From Gammaproteobacteria bacterium (GTDB lineage Bacteria > Pseudomonadota > Gammaproteobacteria > Enterobacterales > Alteromonadaceae), in the NCBI GenBank assembly GCA_018825965.1, contig JAHKAA010000013.1, positions 1 through 64,000 of the forward strand: a DNA stretch of 64,000 bases, given 5' to 3'. The notes beneath the pieces are model-generated. The model saw nothing but the letters and a program-made list of their open reading frames with translations, had not been told where the DNA came from and did not search any database. Numbering within the stretch: position 1 is the first letter of the stretch; each line of letters begins with the position of its first letter. Made by a program: the position numbers and the translations under genes. Shown here piece by piece: positions 1 to 9,166 of the stretch.

Positions 1-68
1 CTAAACGTTAACCGGCGACACGATGCACGAAACAGACTCATGTATTGAATACGTTCAATACAGACAGG

Positions 69-140
69 AACCGCCGTATGCGGAACCGCATGTACGGTGG
101 TGTGAGAGGACGGCGGGAGCGATCCCGCCTCCTACTCGAT
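69..140 (+). mobile_element. 3' end of a group II intron (domains V and VI)
   Basis: The RNA folds as a textbook domain V. An 8-bp stem, 71-78 with 93-100, contains a G-U wobble in the CGC triad position. Next come a two-base bulge (TG, 91-92) and an upper TGCG/CGCA stem capped by GAAC. A GC-rich hairpin follows (112-118 with 122-128), and the lower stem leaves an unpaired A before the CTACTCGAT terminus, as in domain VI with its branch-point adenosine. The maturase ORF and the 5' domains lie left of the window, so completeness cannot be judged. The intron probably ends at or near base 140. Confidence 0.8.
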
Positions 141-285
141 TTATTTTATCTGTTGTCTTGGTGTCGTTTTGTCTTGTTACATCTTATTCGTCGCATTATC
201 TGCCGCTGTTCTGGCTGTAAAACAGCTGCTGTGTTAACGTTTTGTTGTTTTTAACCACCAAATCTATGCACAAAAAAGAGAGAGA

Positions 286-2421
286 ATGATGCCCAATCCG
301 TTCCGTATTCTTGGTTATGGAGTTGCCATGCTTACCAGTATCCAACTGATGGCCGCTATGCCGTCCACAGCCCCAGTCGCGCCAACCAAACCCTATGTGG
401 TCAAATCAGAACATGGCGACAGACAAGACCCTTATTATTGGTTAAGGGATGACAAAAGGCAGGCTCCTGAAGTCTTAGCTTACCTGAACGCCGAAAACCA
501 GTATTACCAGCAGTATGCCGATCACTACAAAACACTGAATAAAACCCTGGCGGATGAAATTATTGGCCGTGTGAAACAGGATGACAGCACAGTCCCAGCC
601 ATCAAAGGGGACTATTCCTATTACACCCGCTTTGAGCAAGGCAAAGAGTATCCTATTTATGCCCGTACAGCCAAAGCAGGTGGCGCTGAGCAAGTGATGC
701 TGGATCTAAACCTCATGGCTCAAGGCAAAGATTTTTACAAGATAGGCAACTATCAGGTCAGCCCTGACCAACAGTTACTGGCATATGCAGAAGACACGAC
801 AGGCCGTCGTAATTACAACCTCAAGGTACGGGATTTACGCACAGGCAAAGACTTACCCACTGTTATAACTGGTGCTGAAGCCTCTTTGGCCTGGTCTGCT
901 GATAACAGTCAGTTGTTTTATATTGAAAAAGATCCTCAAACCTTATTAGGCACTAAAGTGCGTCGTCATACCCTGGGTCAGGCTGTGGCGAAAGATGAAT
1001 TGCTGTATGAAGAAAAAGACAGCAGTTTTTATATGGGCGTTGGCAACAGTGCAGATGATCAGTATGTAGTCATTTGGCTGGAAAGCACAGTATCGAACGA
1101 GATGCTGGTGCTGAAAAGTGATGATACGTCAGGCAAATTTACCTCCATAGCACCACGTCAACGCGATTTTAAATACGAAGTTGAGCATCTGGATAATCGT
1201 TGGGTGATCAAGACGGACTGGGATGCTCCTAACTACCGTCTGATGACAGTGACGGATGACCAGATAGGGGATCGTAGCCGCTGGCAGCCGTTGCTGGCCC
1301 ATAACCCTGACGTATTTATTGATTCATTCCAGTTATTTACCGACTATCTGGTGATTAACGAGCGTAGCAATGGCCTGGACAGAGTGCGTTTGATGCCATG
1401 GTCTGATTTAAGCAAAGCCCGGTATGTCGAATCGGATGAAGCCGCTTATGTGGCAAAAACAGATAACAATCCGGAACAAAATAGTCAGTGGCTTCGTTAC
1501 CGTTATACCTCCTTAACCACTCCATCGTCTGTGTACGAAATGCATATGAAAACAGGCGAAAAACGTTTGTTGAAAGAGCAGGAAGTATTAGGTGGTTTTG
1601 ATAAAAACAATTATCAGACAGAACGAGTCTGGGCTACCGCTCAGGATGGCACTAAAATTCCGGTGAGTCTGTTGTATAAAAAGGGCCTGAAAAAAGATGG
1701 CACAGCACCTTTGTATCAATACGCTTATGGCTCTTACGGTATTTCCAGTTCACCATCCTTTCGCAGCCCGGTGATCTCTTTGGTTGACCGGGGTTTTGTC
1801 TACGCTATAGCGCATATCCGGGGTGGCCAGGAAATGGGCCGTGCCTGGTATGAAAACGGCAAATTATTGAAAAAGGTTAATACCTTTACTGACTTTATCG
1901 ATGTGACGGATTATCTGGTGACTGAAAAATATGCAGCTAAAGATAAAGTATTTGCTATGGGGGGCAGTGCAGGTGGTTTATTAATGGGCGCTATAGCCAA
2001 TATGGCTCCACAGAAATACCGTGGTCTGGTCGCTCATGTGCCTTTTGTAGATGTGGTCACTACTATGCTGGATGAGTCTATTCCGCTGACCACCAATGAG
2101 TTTGATGAATGGGGCAATCCAAAACAAAAAGCCTATTACGACTACATGTTGTCTTATTCTCCTTATGATCAGCTAAAAAAGCAGGCTTATCCTGCTATGT
2201 TGGTGACTACAGGTTTGCATGACTCTCAGGTGCAGTATTTTGAGCCGGCTAAATGGGTGGCTAAACTGCGTACCATCAAAACGGATCAACAGCCTTTATT
2301 GTTCCGCACCACTATGGAAGCGGGTCATGGCGGCAAATCCGGGCGTTTCTCACGTTTGACTGAAGTTGCCGATGAGTACGCTTTTATTTTGTCTCTGCTG
2401 CCGGCAAGTCCGAAGTCTTAA
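286..2421 (+). CDS. Secreted S9A oligopeptidase B-like serine peptidase
   Basis: This is a 711-residue prolyl-oligopeptidase family enzyme, closest in motifs to oligopeptidase B, which cleaves short peptides after basic residues. An N-terminal beta-propeller precedes a C-terminal alpha/beta-hydrolase. The catalytic triad is visible as Ser561 (GGSAGG), Asp646 (GLHDSQV) and His681 (AGHGG). Unlike cytosolic E. coli PtrB it begins with a hydrophobic stretch ending around AMPSTA, which reads as a signal peptide and points to the periplasm. The start could be either of two adjacent ATGs (286 or 289) after an AGAGAGA purine run. A terminator follows directly, so it is probably monocistronic. Family assignment is firm; exact substrate range is inference. 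Confidence 0.9.
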   Translation: MMPNPFRILGYGVAMLTSIQLMAAMPSTAPVAPTKPYVVKSEHGDRQDPYYWLRDDKRQAPEVLAYLNAENQYYQQYADHYKTLNKTLADEIIGRVKQDDSTVPAIKGDYSYYTRFEQGKEYPIYARTAKAGGAEQVMLDLNLMAQGKDFYKIGNYQVSPDQQLLAYAEDTTGRRNYNLKVRDLRTGKDLPTVITGAEASLAWSADNSQLFYIEKDPQTLLGTKVRRHTLGQAVAKDELLYEEKDSSFYMGVGNSADDQYVVIWLESTVSNEMLVLKSDDTSGKFTSIAPRQRDFKYEVEHLDNRWVIKTDWDAPNYRLMTVTDDQIGDRSRWQPLLAHNPDVFIDSFQLFTDYLVINERSNGLDRVRLMPWSDLSKARYVESDEAAYVAKTDNNPEQNSQWLRYRYTSLTTPSSVYEMHMKTGEKRLLKEQEVLGGFDKNNYQTERVWATAQDGTKIPVSLLYKKGLKKDGTAPLYQYAYGSYGISSSPSFRSPVISLVDRGFVYAIAHIRGGQEMGRAWYENGKLLKKVNTFTDFIDVTDYLVTEKYAAKDKVFAMGGSAGGLLMGAIANMAPQKYRGLVAHVPFVDVVTTMLDESIPLTTNEFDEWGNPKQKAYYDYMLSYSPYDQLKKQAYPAMLVTTGLHDSQVQYFEPAKWVAKLRTIKTDQQPLLFRTTMEAGHGGKSGRFSRLTEVADEYAFILSLLPASPKS

Positions 2422-2431
2422 GCTGAAATTT

Positions 2432-2476
2432 ACTGGCGCTGTATCTGTGATGCGCGCCGGTTTTTTTGTCTTTTTT
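2432..2476 (+). terminator. Rho-independent terminator after the oligopeptidase gene
   Basis: An 8-bp stem (2432-2439 with 2454-2461, one G-U pair) is followed by a run of seven T, then GTC and six more T. Confidence 0.7.
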
Positions 2477-2586
2477 CAGGACTGACTGAAATTTTGGCGT
2501 ATTTTTCTGCATTTTTATCAGCCAGTCGTTAAGCAGGCTGGTATACTGCGGCCGTTTTTGAATCGGGAGCATAAAAGGAGTATAAG

Positions 2587-2778
2587 GTGGTTTTTGTCCT
2601 GAGCCTTTTTTGTCTGAGCAGTGTCAGTATTTATATTGCGGCTTTACGTGCCGGTATGGCGGCTAAACGCTGGGCTCTGGCTGCTTTGTGTTTGGGGCCC
2701 CTGGTGCTGCCTTTGTTTCATAATCATAAAAGACTCACCTTACGCCGTGCTTTTGGTCACTTTTCTAATTTCTTTTAA
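2587..2778 (+). CDS. Small membrane protein, unknown
   Basis: A 63-residue reading frame starts at GTG with an AGGAG ribosome-binding site five bases upstream, and that signal is the main reason to believe it. The product has one or two hydrophobic segments (about residues 1-20 and 28-43) and a basic tail rich in Arg, Lys and His, so it would sit in the inner membrane with the tail inside. I do not recognise a family. It sits alone between the oligopeptidase gene and maoP, with no obvious partner. Confidence 0.5.
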   Translation: MVFVLSLFCLSSVSIYIAALRAGMAAKRWALAALCLGPLVLPLFHNHKRLTLRRAFGHFSNFF

Positions 2779-3014
2779 GCCACGCCTTTGCGCTATGCTT
2801 CAGGTATCAAAATTTGCAGTTTGGCCTGATTAAAAGGGTTATTCGTCAACCAGTTGCGTTTATTTTCTGAGCAAAATGCCGCTTCTGCGACAAAGTAAAA
2901 TGATTTCTTTTGACAAAGCAAAATTTTTGTTTGACGAGTCTGATTTTGTTTACCATACTGCGCACAGTTTGATTCGGATAGCTGTAGAGACAACAAAATT
3001 AGAGGAAAAAAGTG

Positions 3015-3362
3015 ATGCAGCAAAGTTTTGTCGCTAACCGTCGCTTTTTCGATGACCAGAATTTCCCTAAGGGATTCACCAGGTCCGGGCGCTTTACTCT
3101 GGCAGAGGGTAATCTGCTGGAAAAACATGGCAACGCCATGCAGGAACTGGAAGCAGGCTCACGCCAGCCAGTCAATGAAGAAGAGCAACGTTTTGTCGCT
3201 GTTTGCAAAGGCGAGCAGGAAGCTGCCAGTCAGTATGAAAAGGTCTGGATAAAGTACAAACAACGTTTGCAGGAAAAACGCAAATTCCATACCGTGTTCG
3301 GTAAGAAGCGTATTGCAGATGGTGGGGAAGACTTCTCCTTTGTAGACAACGACGCAGATTAA
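3015..3362 (+). CDS. maoP: MaoP/YifE family (DUF413) protein
   Basis: The 115-residue product matches the E. coli MaoP (YifE) pattern from end to end: RRFFDDQNFPKGF near the N-terminus, a conserved LLEKHG block, then PVNEEE and FVAVCKGE, a W-x-KY segment and a FHT motif near the C-terminus. In E. coli, MaoP acts with the maoS site to organise the Ori macrodomain of the chromosome. I prefer the ATG at 3015 over the GTG at 3012 because the AGAGGAAAA ribosome-binding site is better spaced for it. The family is restricted to gammaproteobacteria, which supports the host assignment. Whether a maoS-like site exists in this genome cannot be seen here. Confidence 0.88.
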   Translation: MQQSFVANRRFFDDQNFPKGFTRSGRFTLAEGNLLEKHGNAMQELEAGSRQPVNEEEQRFVAVCKGEQEAASQYEKVWIKYKQRLQEKRKFHTVFGKKRIADGGEDFSFVDNDAD

Positions 3363-3366
3363 TATT

Positions 3367-3418
3367 GGGGTCAGGTCTTGAATTGTGCATCTTGATGCAC
3401 AATTCAAGACCTGACCCC
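3367..3418. repeat. Perfect 52-nt palindrome, bidirectional terminator-like
   Basis: Two perfect 25-bp arms are separated by TT, and the plus strand continues into CCCCTTTTTG. It lies between convergent maoP and the GGDEF/EAL gene and can terminate both. Its length and perfection exceed a normal terminator and look like a dispersed palindromic (REP-type) element. Confidence 0.85.
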
Positions 3419-3438
3419 TTTTTGTTTTCTTTTTGCTT

Positions 3439-5676
3439 TTAACCAGTCACTGCAGTCAGTTTAGGCTTTTGCTGTTTCTGTTGTTTTAAGAACAAACCAA
3501 AATCCTGGGCTGACAACGGCTTGCTATAGAAATACCCCTGAATAATCTCACAGCGCAGCTGCTTCAGCTGTTGTAACTGCTCAGCTTGCTCTACCCCTTC
3601 GGCTACTACCGTCAGGTTCAGGTTGTGCGCTATGGTGACTATAGTGTCCACCATATTGCGGCCACGGGCCGTGTTCATATCGTCGATAAAGGCTTTATCT
3701 ATTTTTAGGGTATTCAGAGGAAATTGTTTTAAATAAGCCAGGGACGAATAACCTGTGCCAAAGTCATCCATTGCCAGATGAATACCACGGGCGCGCAGTT
3801 TTTTCATGGTATCTATCGCCAGAGTGGGCGACTGCATAACAGTGCCTTCGGTGATTTCCAGTTCCAGATGATAAGAGGGCAGTTCTGAGCGTTGCAGAAT
3901 ATCGTCTATCTGCTCACATAAAAACGGCAGCATAAACTGCTTGGCTGATAAATTGACCGCAACACGGCCATGAAACAAACCCATATCTATCCAGCGTTTG
4001 ACGTCTTCGCAGGTTTTTTGCAGAACCACTTCACCAATTTCAAGAATTTGGCCTGTTTCTTCTGCCACCGGAATAAAAGAGGCCGGGCTGATTAAGCCTT
4101 TTTTTGGGGTAATAAAACGTACCAAAGCTTCCATACCCACCAGTTGACCTGTGACTATGTCCATCTTTGGCTGATAAAACACTGTGAAATAATCTTCTTT
4201 TAAGCCGTGCCGGATCAGGTTTTCCACCTGTAAACGTTTGACTGCCAGTTTGTTCATCGAGTCATTAAAAAACAGGTAACGGTTGGCACCTTCGTGTTTG
4301 GCATGATACATGGCGGTATCCGCATTTCTCAGCAGTGCCTGAGGGTCGTGGCCATCTTCCGGATACAAGACTATGCCAATACTGCTGGTGATCGCCAGTT
4401 CGTGCTGTTCGATAAAAAAGGGCAGGTTAATTTGTTTTAATAAATCCTTGGCCAGACTGGTAATGCTGTGAATATCATTGGTGTTCTCCAGCAGAACTGC
4501 AAACTCATCACCACCTAAGCGGTATAGCTTGGCTTTAAAACGGGTAAAATGGCTTAAACGTTCAGACAGTTTGCACAACAAGGTATCGCCGAGTTCATGG
4601 CCGAGAGAGTCGTTAATTTTCTTGAAGTTGTCTAAATCGAATACCAAAAGCGCATGCTCTACCTGTTCACGTACCAGCTGAGTTAAGTGGCTGGAGAAAC
4701 GTGCTCTGTTGGGTAAGCCTGTTAAGGTGTCTGTGTCCGCTAAACGATTCAGTTCGGCTTCGCGTTTTTTTCGCTCACTGATATCAGACACCACACCAAC
4801 AAATTGCTGCACCTGGCCCTGTTCATCTTTAATCACATCAAAACTCAGCTCAGCCTGAAATAACTCGCCGTTATAGCGTTTATCTTCAATTTCACCGGCC
4901 CAATAGCCTTGCTCTAACAACGCCTGACGGATTTCATGTAAAAACCGGGCAGGGTAGAGACACAGTTCAAATACGCTATGCAACACAGATTCACGGCTTT
5001 TGCCTGTCATGCTGACAAAAGCAGGGTTGACTTCCAATAATGCAAAATTAGTGTCACACACCATCACAGCGTCTGAGATATTATCCAGACAACGCGCAAA
5101 CAGACTTAAGCGCTCTTCGGTTTCTTTGAGCTGCTGGATATTTTTTAAAGTACCGGTCATCCGTATCGCCTGACCTTGTTCATTCAATTGCACCACTTTG
5201 CCACGGTCCAGTACCCAAACCCATTGGCCGTTGGCCGCTTTAATGCGGTAGCTGGCTTCAAAAATGGGGGTCATGCCATGCATATGTTGTTGCAGTGAAT
5301 TGGTGACTCTTTCTACATCCTGTGGATGGATCTCTGAGCGGTTGGGTGGAAACTGCTGACTGTCGCCCGGTTTTTCCAAAGGTTGGTGCCAGGAGCTGGA
5401 GCGATACAACTGTCCTTCCTGCATATCCCAGTCCCATAACTCATCACCGCTGCCCCATAAAGACAAGCGTAAACGTTCTTCGCTTTGTTCCAGTTTGGAC
5501 TGGTAACGCCGCATCCGCACTATGCTCAGGTGAGCCAGCGTTAATGCAACAACAGAAAGGGCACTGATAACTGTCAGCACATAAGGTTGAAACTGCTCCC
5601 AACCTGAGGCAAATACAGGCAAAGGTGCAGTCATAACAAGGCTTAATGGCAGCAATAAAACAGGAGTAAGGCGCAC
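3439..5676 (-). CDS. Membrane PAS-PAS-GGDEF-EAL cyclic-di-GMP enzyme
   Basis: The 745-residue protein has an N-terminal hydrophobic signal or anchor, a second membrane segment near residues 31-53, two PAS/PAC modules (about 65-180 and 190-305), a GGDEF domain and an EAL domain. The cyclase signature GGDEF is intact at 388-392. The phosphodiesterase signature EAL is intact at 516-518, and the DDFGTGYSS loop is also present. Both halves could therefore be catalytic, although in most such tandem proteins one activity dominates. It would make or degrade cyclic-di-GMP in response to a ligand or redox signal sensed by PAS. It is transcribed alone on the minus strand and converges on maoP at a palindrome. 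Confidence 0.93.
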   Translation of the reverse strand: MRLTPVLLLPLSLVMTAPLPVFASGWEQFQPYVLTVISALSVVALTLAHLSIVRMRRYQSKLEQSEERLRLSLWGSGDELWDWDMQEGQLYRSSSWHQPLEKPGDSQQFPPNRSEIHPQDVERVTNSLQQHMHGMTPIFEASYRIKAANGQWVWVLDRGKVVQLNEQGQAIRMTGTLKNIQQLKETEERLSLFARCLDNISDAVMVCDTNFALLEVNPAFVSMTGKSRESVLHSVFELCLYPARFLHEIRQALLEQGYWAGEIEDKRYNGELFQAELSFDVIKDEQGQVQQFVGVVSDISERKKREAELNRLADTDTLTGLPNRARFSSHLTQLVREQVEHALLVFDLDNFKKINDSLGHELGDTLLCKLSERLSHFTRFKAKLYRLGGDEFAVLLENTNDIHSITSLAKDLLKQINLPFFIEQHELAITSSIGIVLYPEDGHDPQALLRNADTAMYHAKHEGANRYLFFNDSMNKLAVKRLQVENLIRHGLKEDYFTVFYQPKMDIVTGQLVGMEALVRFITPKKGLISPASFIPVAEETGQILEIGEVVLQKTCEDVKRWIDMGLFHGRVAVNLSAKQFMLPFLCEQIDDILQRSELPSYHLELEITEGTVMQSPTLAIDTMKKLRARGIHLAMDDFGTGYSSLAYLKQFPLNTLKIDKAFIDDMNTARGRNMVDTIVTIAHNLNLTVVAEGVEQAEQLQQLKQLRCEIIQGYFYSKPLSAQDFGLFLKQQKQQKPKLTAVTG

Positions 5677-5730
5677 AGTCAGACTTTTTTAATGAATATC
5701 AATTCACGTTAACTAATGTTGTCCGCACTG

Positions 5731-8502
5731 TCAAAGCCATTCCGACAATAAAGGTAATTTCTCTACTAAGTTGAACGGGTTTTGCTCCGTTAAATGACTG
5801 TGATCCGGTTTATCTCCTGTAGCGAGGAAAATGGCATCGTAATCTGCTGCTAATAACTGGTAAAAAAACGCGATAAAACCGGTCAGACTGAGTTGCTCCA
5901 GCGCCCGTTCAATCTGCTCATTTAAATCAAACTGATGATCTCCTTGTCCAATCGCCAGCCACAGCCGTTTTGCTCTGGAACCTAAACTGCTGTCGCGTTC
6001 TTTTATTTGGGTGGCCAGGCCTTGTTTCATTTGCACAAACTCCTCTTCATCCAGCTCTTCAAGCTCTGACAAAAAGTTTTTATAAAAGGCCAAAGTAGCC
6101 TGGTATAAATCAGCGCATGAAGCCGTAGGGCTTTGAATATAAAAAGCTATACCAGGTAACAGGTTCATTGGCACATAACCTGTCCCGACCAGATAACCCA
6201 ATTGCTGTTCTGTACGCAGCACATGGAAGTATTCGGGGGACAGTAAATGATTGGCCAACATAAAAAGCGCCATGTTCACAGGGCGTTTTTGTCGTGATGG
6301 TAAATAAATCACCAACGCCTGATCGCTGTGCTCAACAGGCACCTTAACCCAGACAGGCCCTATCCCTTGAGTGTTGTAACGCTGACGAGGTAAAGCTTCA
6401 CCTTGCTGCTGTTCAGACAACCAGGCTTTTAACGCCTGACTTAACTGTTCTGCGTCCGCTTTACGCCAGTTGCCCAGCATAAAAGCTTCCAGATGAACTT
6501 GTTTCAGCAGTTGCTGGTGAAACTCCATAAAAGCGCTGAAGCTTTGTTGTTGTAAAGCCACCGCCAGTTGATCTATATCCGGGTTCAAAGGTTGCAACAA
6601 AGAGGATAACTGGCTGAATAACTTCGAGACAGGTTTATTTTTGCTGTGGTTTTGCCAGTGTCGTATTAACTGGCGTTTGATCTCAAGAAACCGCTGCTCA
6701 TCAAACTGACAAAAGGCCATCTGAGCTAACAGATCCGCCACCAATTTAATCTGGTTCCCTGCTAAGCCGCTGCTGTGCAAACTGATGCCGTTATGCTGCA
6801 CATGTAAATGGTAAGTCAAACCTGCAGTGGTTGCAGCATAAAAGCTTTCGTTGATCTGATCCTGAAACAACTCCAGCCATAAACGGCTGCTGGCCATTTG
6901 AGTTACAGAACCAATGCAGTTGGGTAAATTCAGCTGCACAAAAATATGACCTTTGGGTGTTTTAAAATCAGTGTCGGCTTTAAACCACAACTTAAAACCG
7001 CTTTCCTTCGTTACTAACACCGGCTTGGTCATATGATCGGTATCAGCCAATAAGTTCAGCTCTGTTACCAGATAAGGGTTACTTTGTGGCAGATGGCTGC
7101 TTGCCGGCACTTTAGCCTGTACATAGTGGCTTAGCTGGCTTTGCTGCAGAGGTTGCACACTATAAGGCGTCTGATACCAGCGCGCTTCCCGGTTGGCTTT
7201 GATATCCGGGGCAATAAACATCACCCTCATATTGTCTGGTCTGAAATGCCCCAGCAGTTCGCGGTAAAGCTGTTGTGGCGGTAAGTCCATACGGTAATCG
7301 CCGTAGACATAGTCATCCACCGGATAATGCTGCATATTGACGGATAAATCACAGGCTCCTTGCAAGGCGGTGCTGGGCTCCTGATATAAGTAGCTCCACT
7401 GCACTAAACGCTGACGTTCCAGAAACAGATGCTCCGGGAAGGGCGACTGACGCAGTAATTGCAACTGACCAAACAAAGCTTCAATAATCTGTTCTTTGGC
7501 AAATACACCTTGTTCTGTCAGCTCAAAGGACAAAGTGAAATCTTTATAGTTGCTGCCGTCTATGCCTCCGCCTGCACTGAGCTGATTGACCCAGCCATTG
7601 TCTTTGATAAATGCCAGTAAAGAGCCGGGACCTTCGTCACCTAACAAATGCGCCAAAAAGGAAATCAGCTTGTATTTGTACCAGGGCTGGATATCCGGCA
7701 AGGCAAAACTGGCCACCAGCCGCTGACTGAATTTGTGAGGTGCTATATCCAGTTGCAGGGCCTGATGTTCAGCCAGATACAAAGGCTGAGACAGCGGGGC
7801 TTTGGCACAAACCTCATTGGGTAAGGCATCAAAATACTGATGAACCAGCTGTTCCAGTTGTTGCAAGGGCAAAGGCGAGACCAGACACAAGGTCATACGG
7901 CGGGTGCCGTACTGACTTTTAAAAAACTGCTGCACTGCCTGTTGCAGGCTTTGTTCTGGTGTATCACATAAGGTCAGTAAATTACCCACTGAAAACTTGG
8001 CAAAAGGGTGGGCTGGATTCACAGTTTCTTTATGAACCTGATAAATACGTCTGCTGTCGTCTTTGAGTTTGAGTGAAAACTCAGCTTCAATGGCCTGACG
8101 TTCTTTTTCTATGTAATCAGCGTGAAACAAAGGCGCGCAAAACATATCGGCAAACCTGTCCAAAGCCTGCTCAAAGTAGTCTGTGTCTATATCAAAGAAA
8201 AAGCTGCTGTGTTCAGTGCCAGTCCAGGCATTGTGGCTGCCACCATGGTGATTGATAAAGTGTTGGTACTCACCGGCGTCCGGATATTTTTCAGTGCCTA
8301 AAAACAGCATATGCTCCAAAAAGTGCGCCAAACCCTGCCGTTCGGCCGGATCGTCAAAATGTCCGACATTGACAGTCAGAGCCGCAGCACTTTTTTCTGC
8401 GTCTTGTTGATGCACTAAGAGCACCGGCAGATCGTTGGATAGAGTCAGGGCTAAATACTGACGCTTATCGTTAGGGCTTTGCATTAACTGGTTTTTTTTC
8501 AA
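5731..8502 (-). CDS. M16 insulinase/pitrilysin family zinc protease
   Basis: The 923-residue protein follows the pitrilysin (protease III, E. coli PtrA) plan of four M16 repeats in one chain. The inverted zinc motif HFLEH lies at 60-64 and the third ligand Glu141 (in AIEAEF) comes 77 residues after the second His, the same spacing as in E. coli pitrilysin. No signal peptide is evident: the N-terminus is MKKNQLMQS, rich in polar residues, whereas E. coli PtrA is periplasmic. The enzyme may therefore be cytosolic. It would degrade peptides below roughly 7 kDa. It is divergent from sixA and separated from the GGDEF/EAL gene by 54 bases. Confidence 0.92.
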   Translation of the reverse strand: MKKNQLMQSPNDKRQYLALTLSNDLPVLLVHQQDAEKSAAALTVNVGHFDDPAERQGLAHFLEHMLFLGTEKYPDAGEYQHFINHHGGSHNAWTGTEHSSFFFDIDTDYFEQALDRFADMFCAPLFHADYIEKERQAIEAEFSLKLKDDSRRIYQVHKETVNPAHPFAKFSVGNLLTLCDTPEQSLQQAVQQFFKSQYGTRRMTLCLVSPLPLQQLEQLVHQYFDALPNEVCAKAPLSQPLYLAEHQALQLDIAPHKFSQRLVASFALPDIQPWYKYKLISFLAHLLGDEGPGSLLAFIKDNGWVNQLSAGGGIDGSNYKDFTLSFELTEQGVFAKEQIIEALFGQLQLLRQSPFPEHLFLERQRLVQWSYLYQEPSTALQGACDLSVNMQHYPVDDYVYGDYRMDLPPQQLYRELLGHFRPDNMRVMFIAPDIKANREARWYQTPYSVQPLQQSQLSHYVQAKVPASSHLPQSNPYLVTELNLLADTDHMTKPVLVTKESGFKLWFKADTDFKTPKGHIFVQLNLPNCIGSVTQMASSRLWLELFQDQINESFYAATTAGLTYHLHVQHNGISLHSSGLAGNQIKLVADLLAQMAFCQFDEQRFLEIKRQLIRHWQNHSKNKPVSKLFSQLSSLLQPLNPDIDQLAVALQQQSFSAFMEFHQQLLKQVHLEAFMLGNWRKADAEQLSQALKAWLSEQQQGEALPRQRYNTQGIGPVWVKVPVEHSDQALVIYLPSRQKRPVNMALFMLANHLLSPEYFHVLRTEQQLGYLVGTGYVPMNLLPGIAFYIQSPTASCADLYQATLAFYKNFLSELEELDEEEFVQMKQGLATQIKERDSSLGSRAKRLWLAIGQGDHQFDLNEQIERALEQLSLTGFIAFFYQLLAADYDAIFLATGDKPDHSHLTEQNPFNLVEKLPLLSEWL

Positions 8503-8638
8503 TTTATGCCTCGTGACGGGAACCCTGAAAATATGGAAGGCAAGGGTTCTTCATAGCGATTAGGAATATAGTAACGCAATTTTATGCTTTATTAGCAGTT
8601 ACTGTCGGCATTAACTTTCATTATCATAGCGCACTCTT

Positions 8639-8655
8639 TTCGCGAGCGTCGCGAA
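8639..8655. promoter_or_regulatory. 7-bp inverted repeat upstream of sixA
   Basis: TTCGCGA and TCGCGAA flank a GCG spacer, 20 bases before the sixA start and downstream of a plausible TATCAT -10. It may be an operator or a 5'-leader hairpin. Confidence 0.35.
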
Positions 8656-8674
8656 GTTGTAACTGGTAGCAACA

Positions 8675-9166
8675 ATGGTTAATTTGGTTATTATGCGGCA
8701 CGGTGAAGCTGAACCGCAGTACTTGAGCGACAGTGAACGACAATTAACAGCAGCAGGTCAGGCCGAAGTCAGTGAAATGGCCCAGTGGCTGCATCACCAC
8801 TATAGTGCATTTGACCGGATTTTCTCCAGCCCTTATCGCAGGACTGTGCAAACCGCCGCAGTTTTAGTGCAAAAAGGGTTGGTAGGCCAAGCTGTTGAAC
8901 TCAATACAGATCTGGTCCCTGAAGGCAATGCTCAGTTCGTGGTCGATTTTCTTGACATCTTGTATGCCGAAAATCCGCAGGCCAAAATTTTGTTGGTGTC
9001 TCATATGCCGCTGGTCAGCTTTTTAGTCGAAGCTTTTACCCGCAGTGGTCAGACACCTATTTTTGACACTGCAGGTGTGGCTTGTATTGACTACCATCAG
9101 CACAGGGGCATGTTATTGGAATATGCCTGTCCAGGCATGATCCATCTGATCAAGTCGGTGTCCTGA
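8675..9166 (+). CDS. sixA: Phosphohistidine phosphatase SixA
   Basis: The 163-residue protein opens with the histidine-phosphatase signature MRHGEAE (catalytic His9) and contains the second conserved His in the SHMPLVS motif. SixA removes phosphate from histidine on HPt domains or on the nitrogen phosphotransferase protein NPr, in the cytosol. The length matches the family (E. coli SixA has 161 residues). It converges on smrB, and the two coding regions overlap by 17 bases at their 3' ends. The ribosome-binding site is weak, so initiation may depend on the leader, which contains an inverted repeat. Confidence 0.92.
   Translation: MVNLVIMRHGEAEPQYLSDSERQLTAAGQAEVSEMAQWLHHHYSAFDRIFSSPYRRTVQTAAVLVQKGLVGQAVELNTDLVPEGNAQFVVDFLDILYAENPQAKILLVSHMPLVSFLVEAFTRSGQTPIFDTAGVACIDYHQHRGMLLEYACPGMIHLIKSVS

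Noticed and set aside
2793..3208. Minus-strand ORFs overlapping maoP
   Set aside because: They are reverse shadows of the conserved maoP frame, with no start signals.
7740..8255. Short plus-strand ORFs inside the pitrilysin-like gene
   Set aside because: They overlap a firmly identified enzyme on the other strand and show no ribosome-binding sites.
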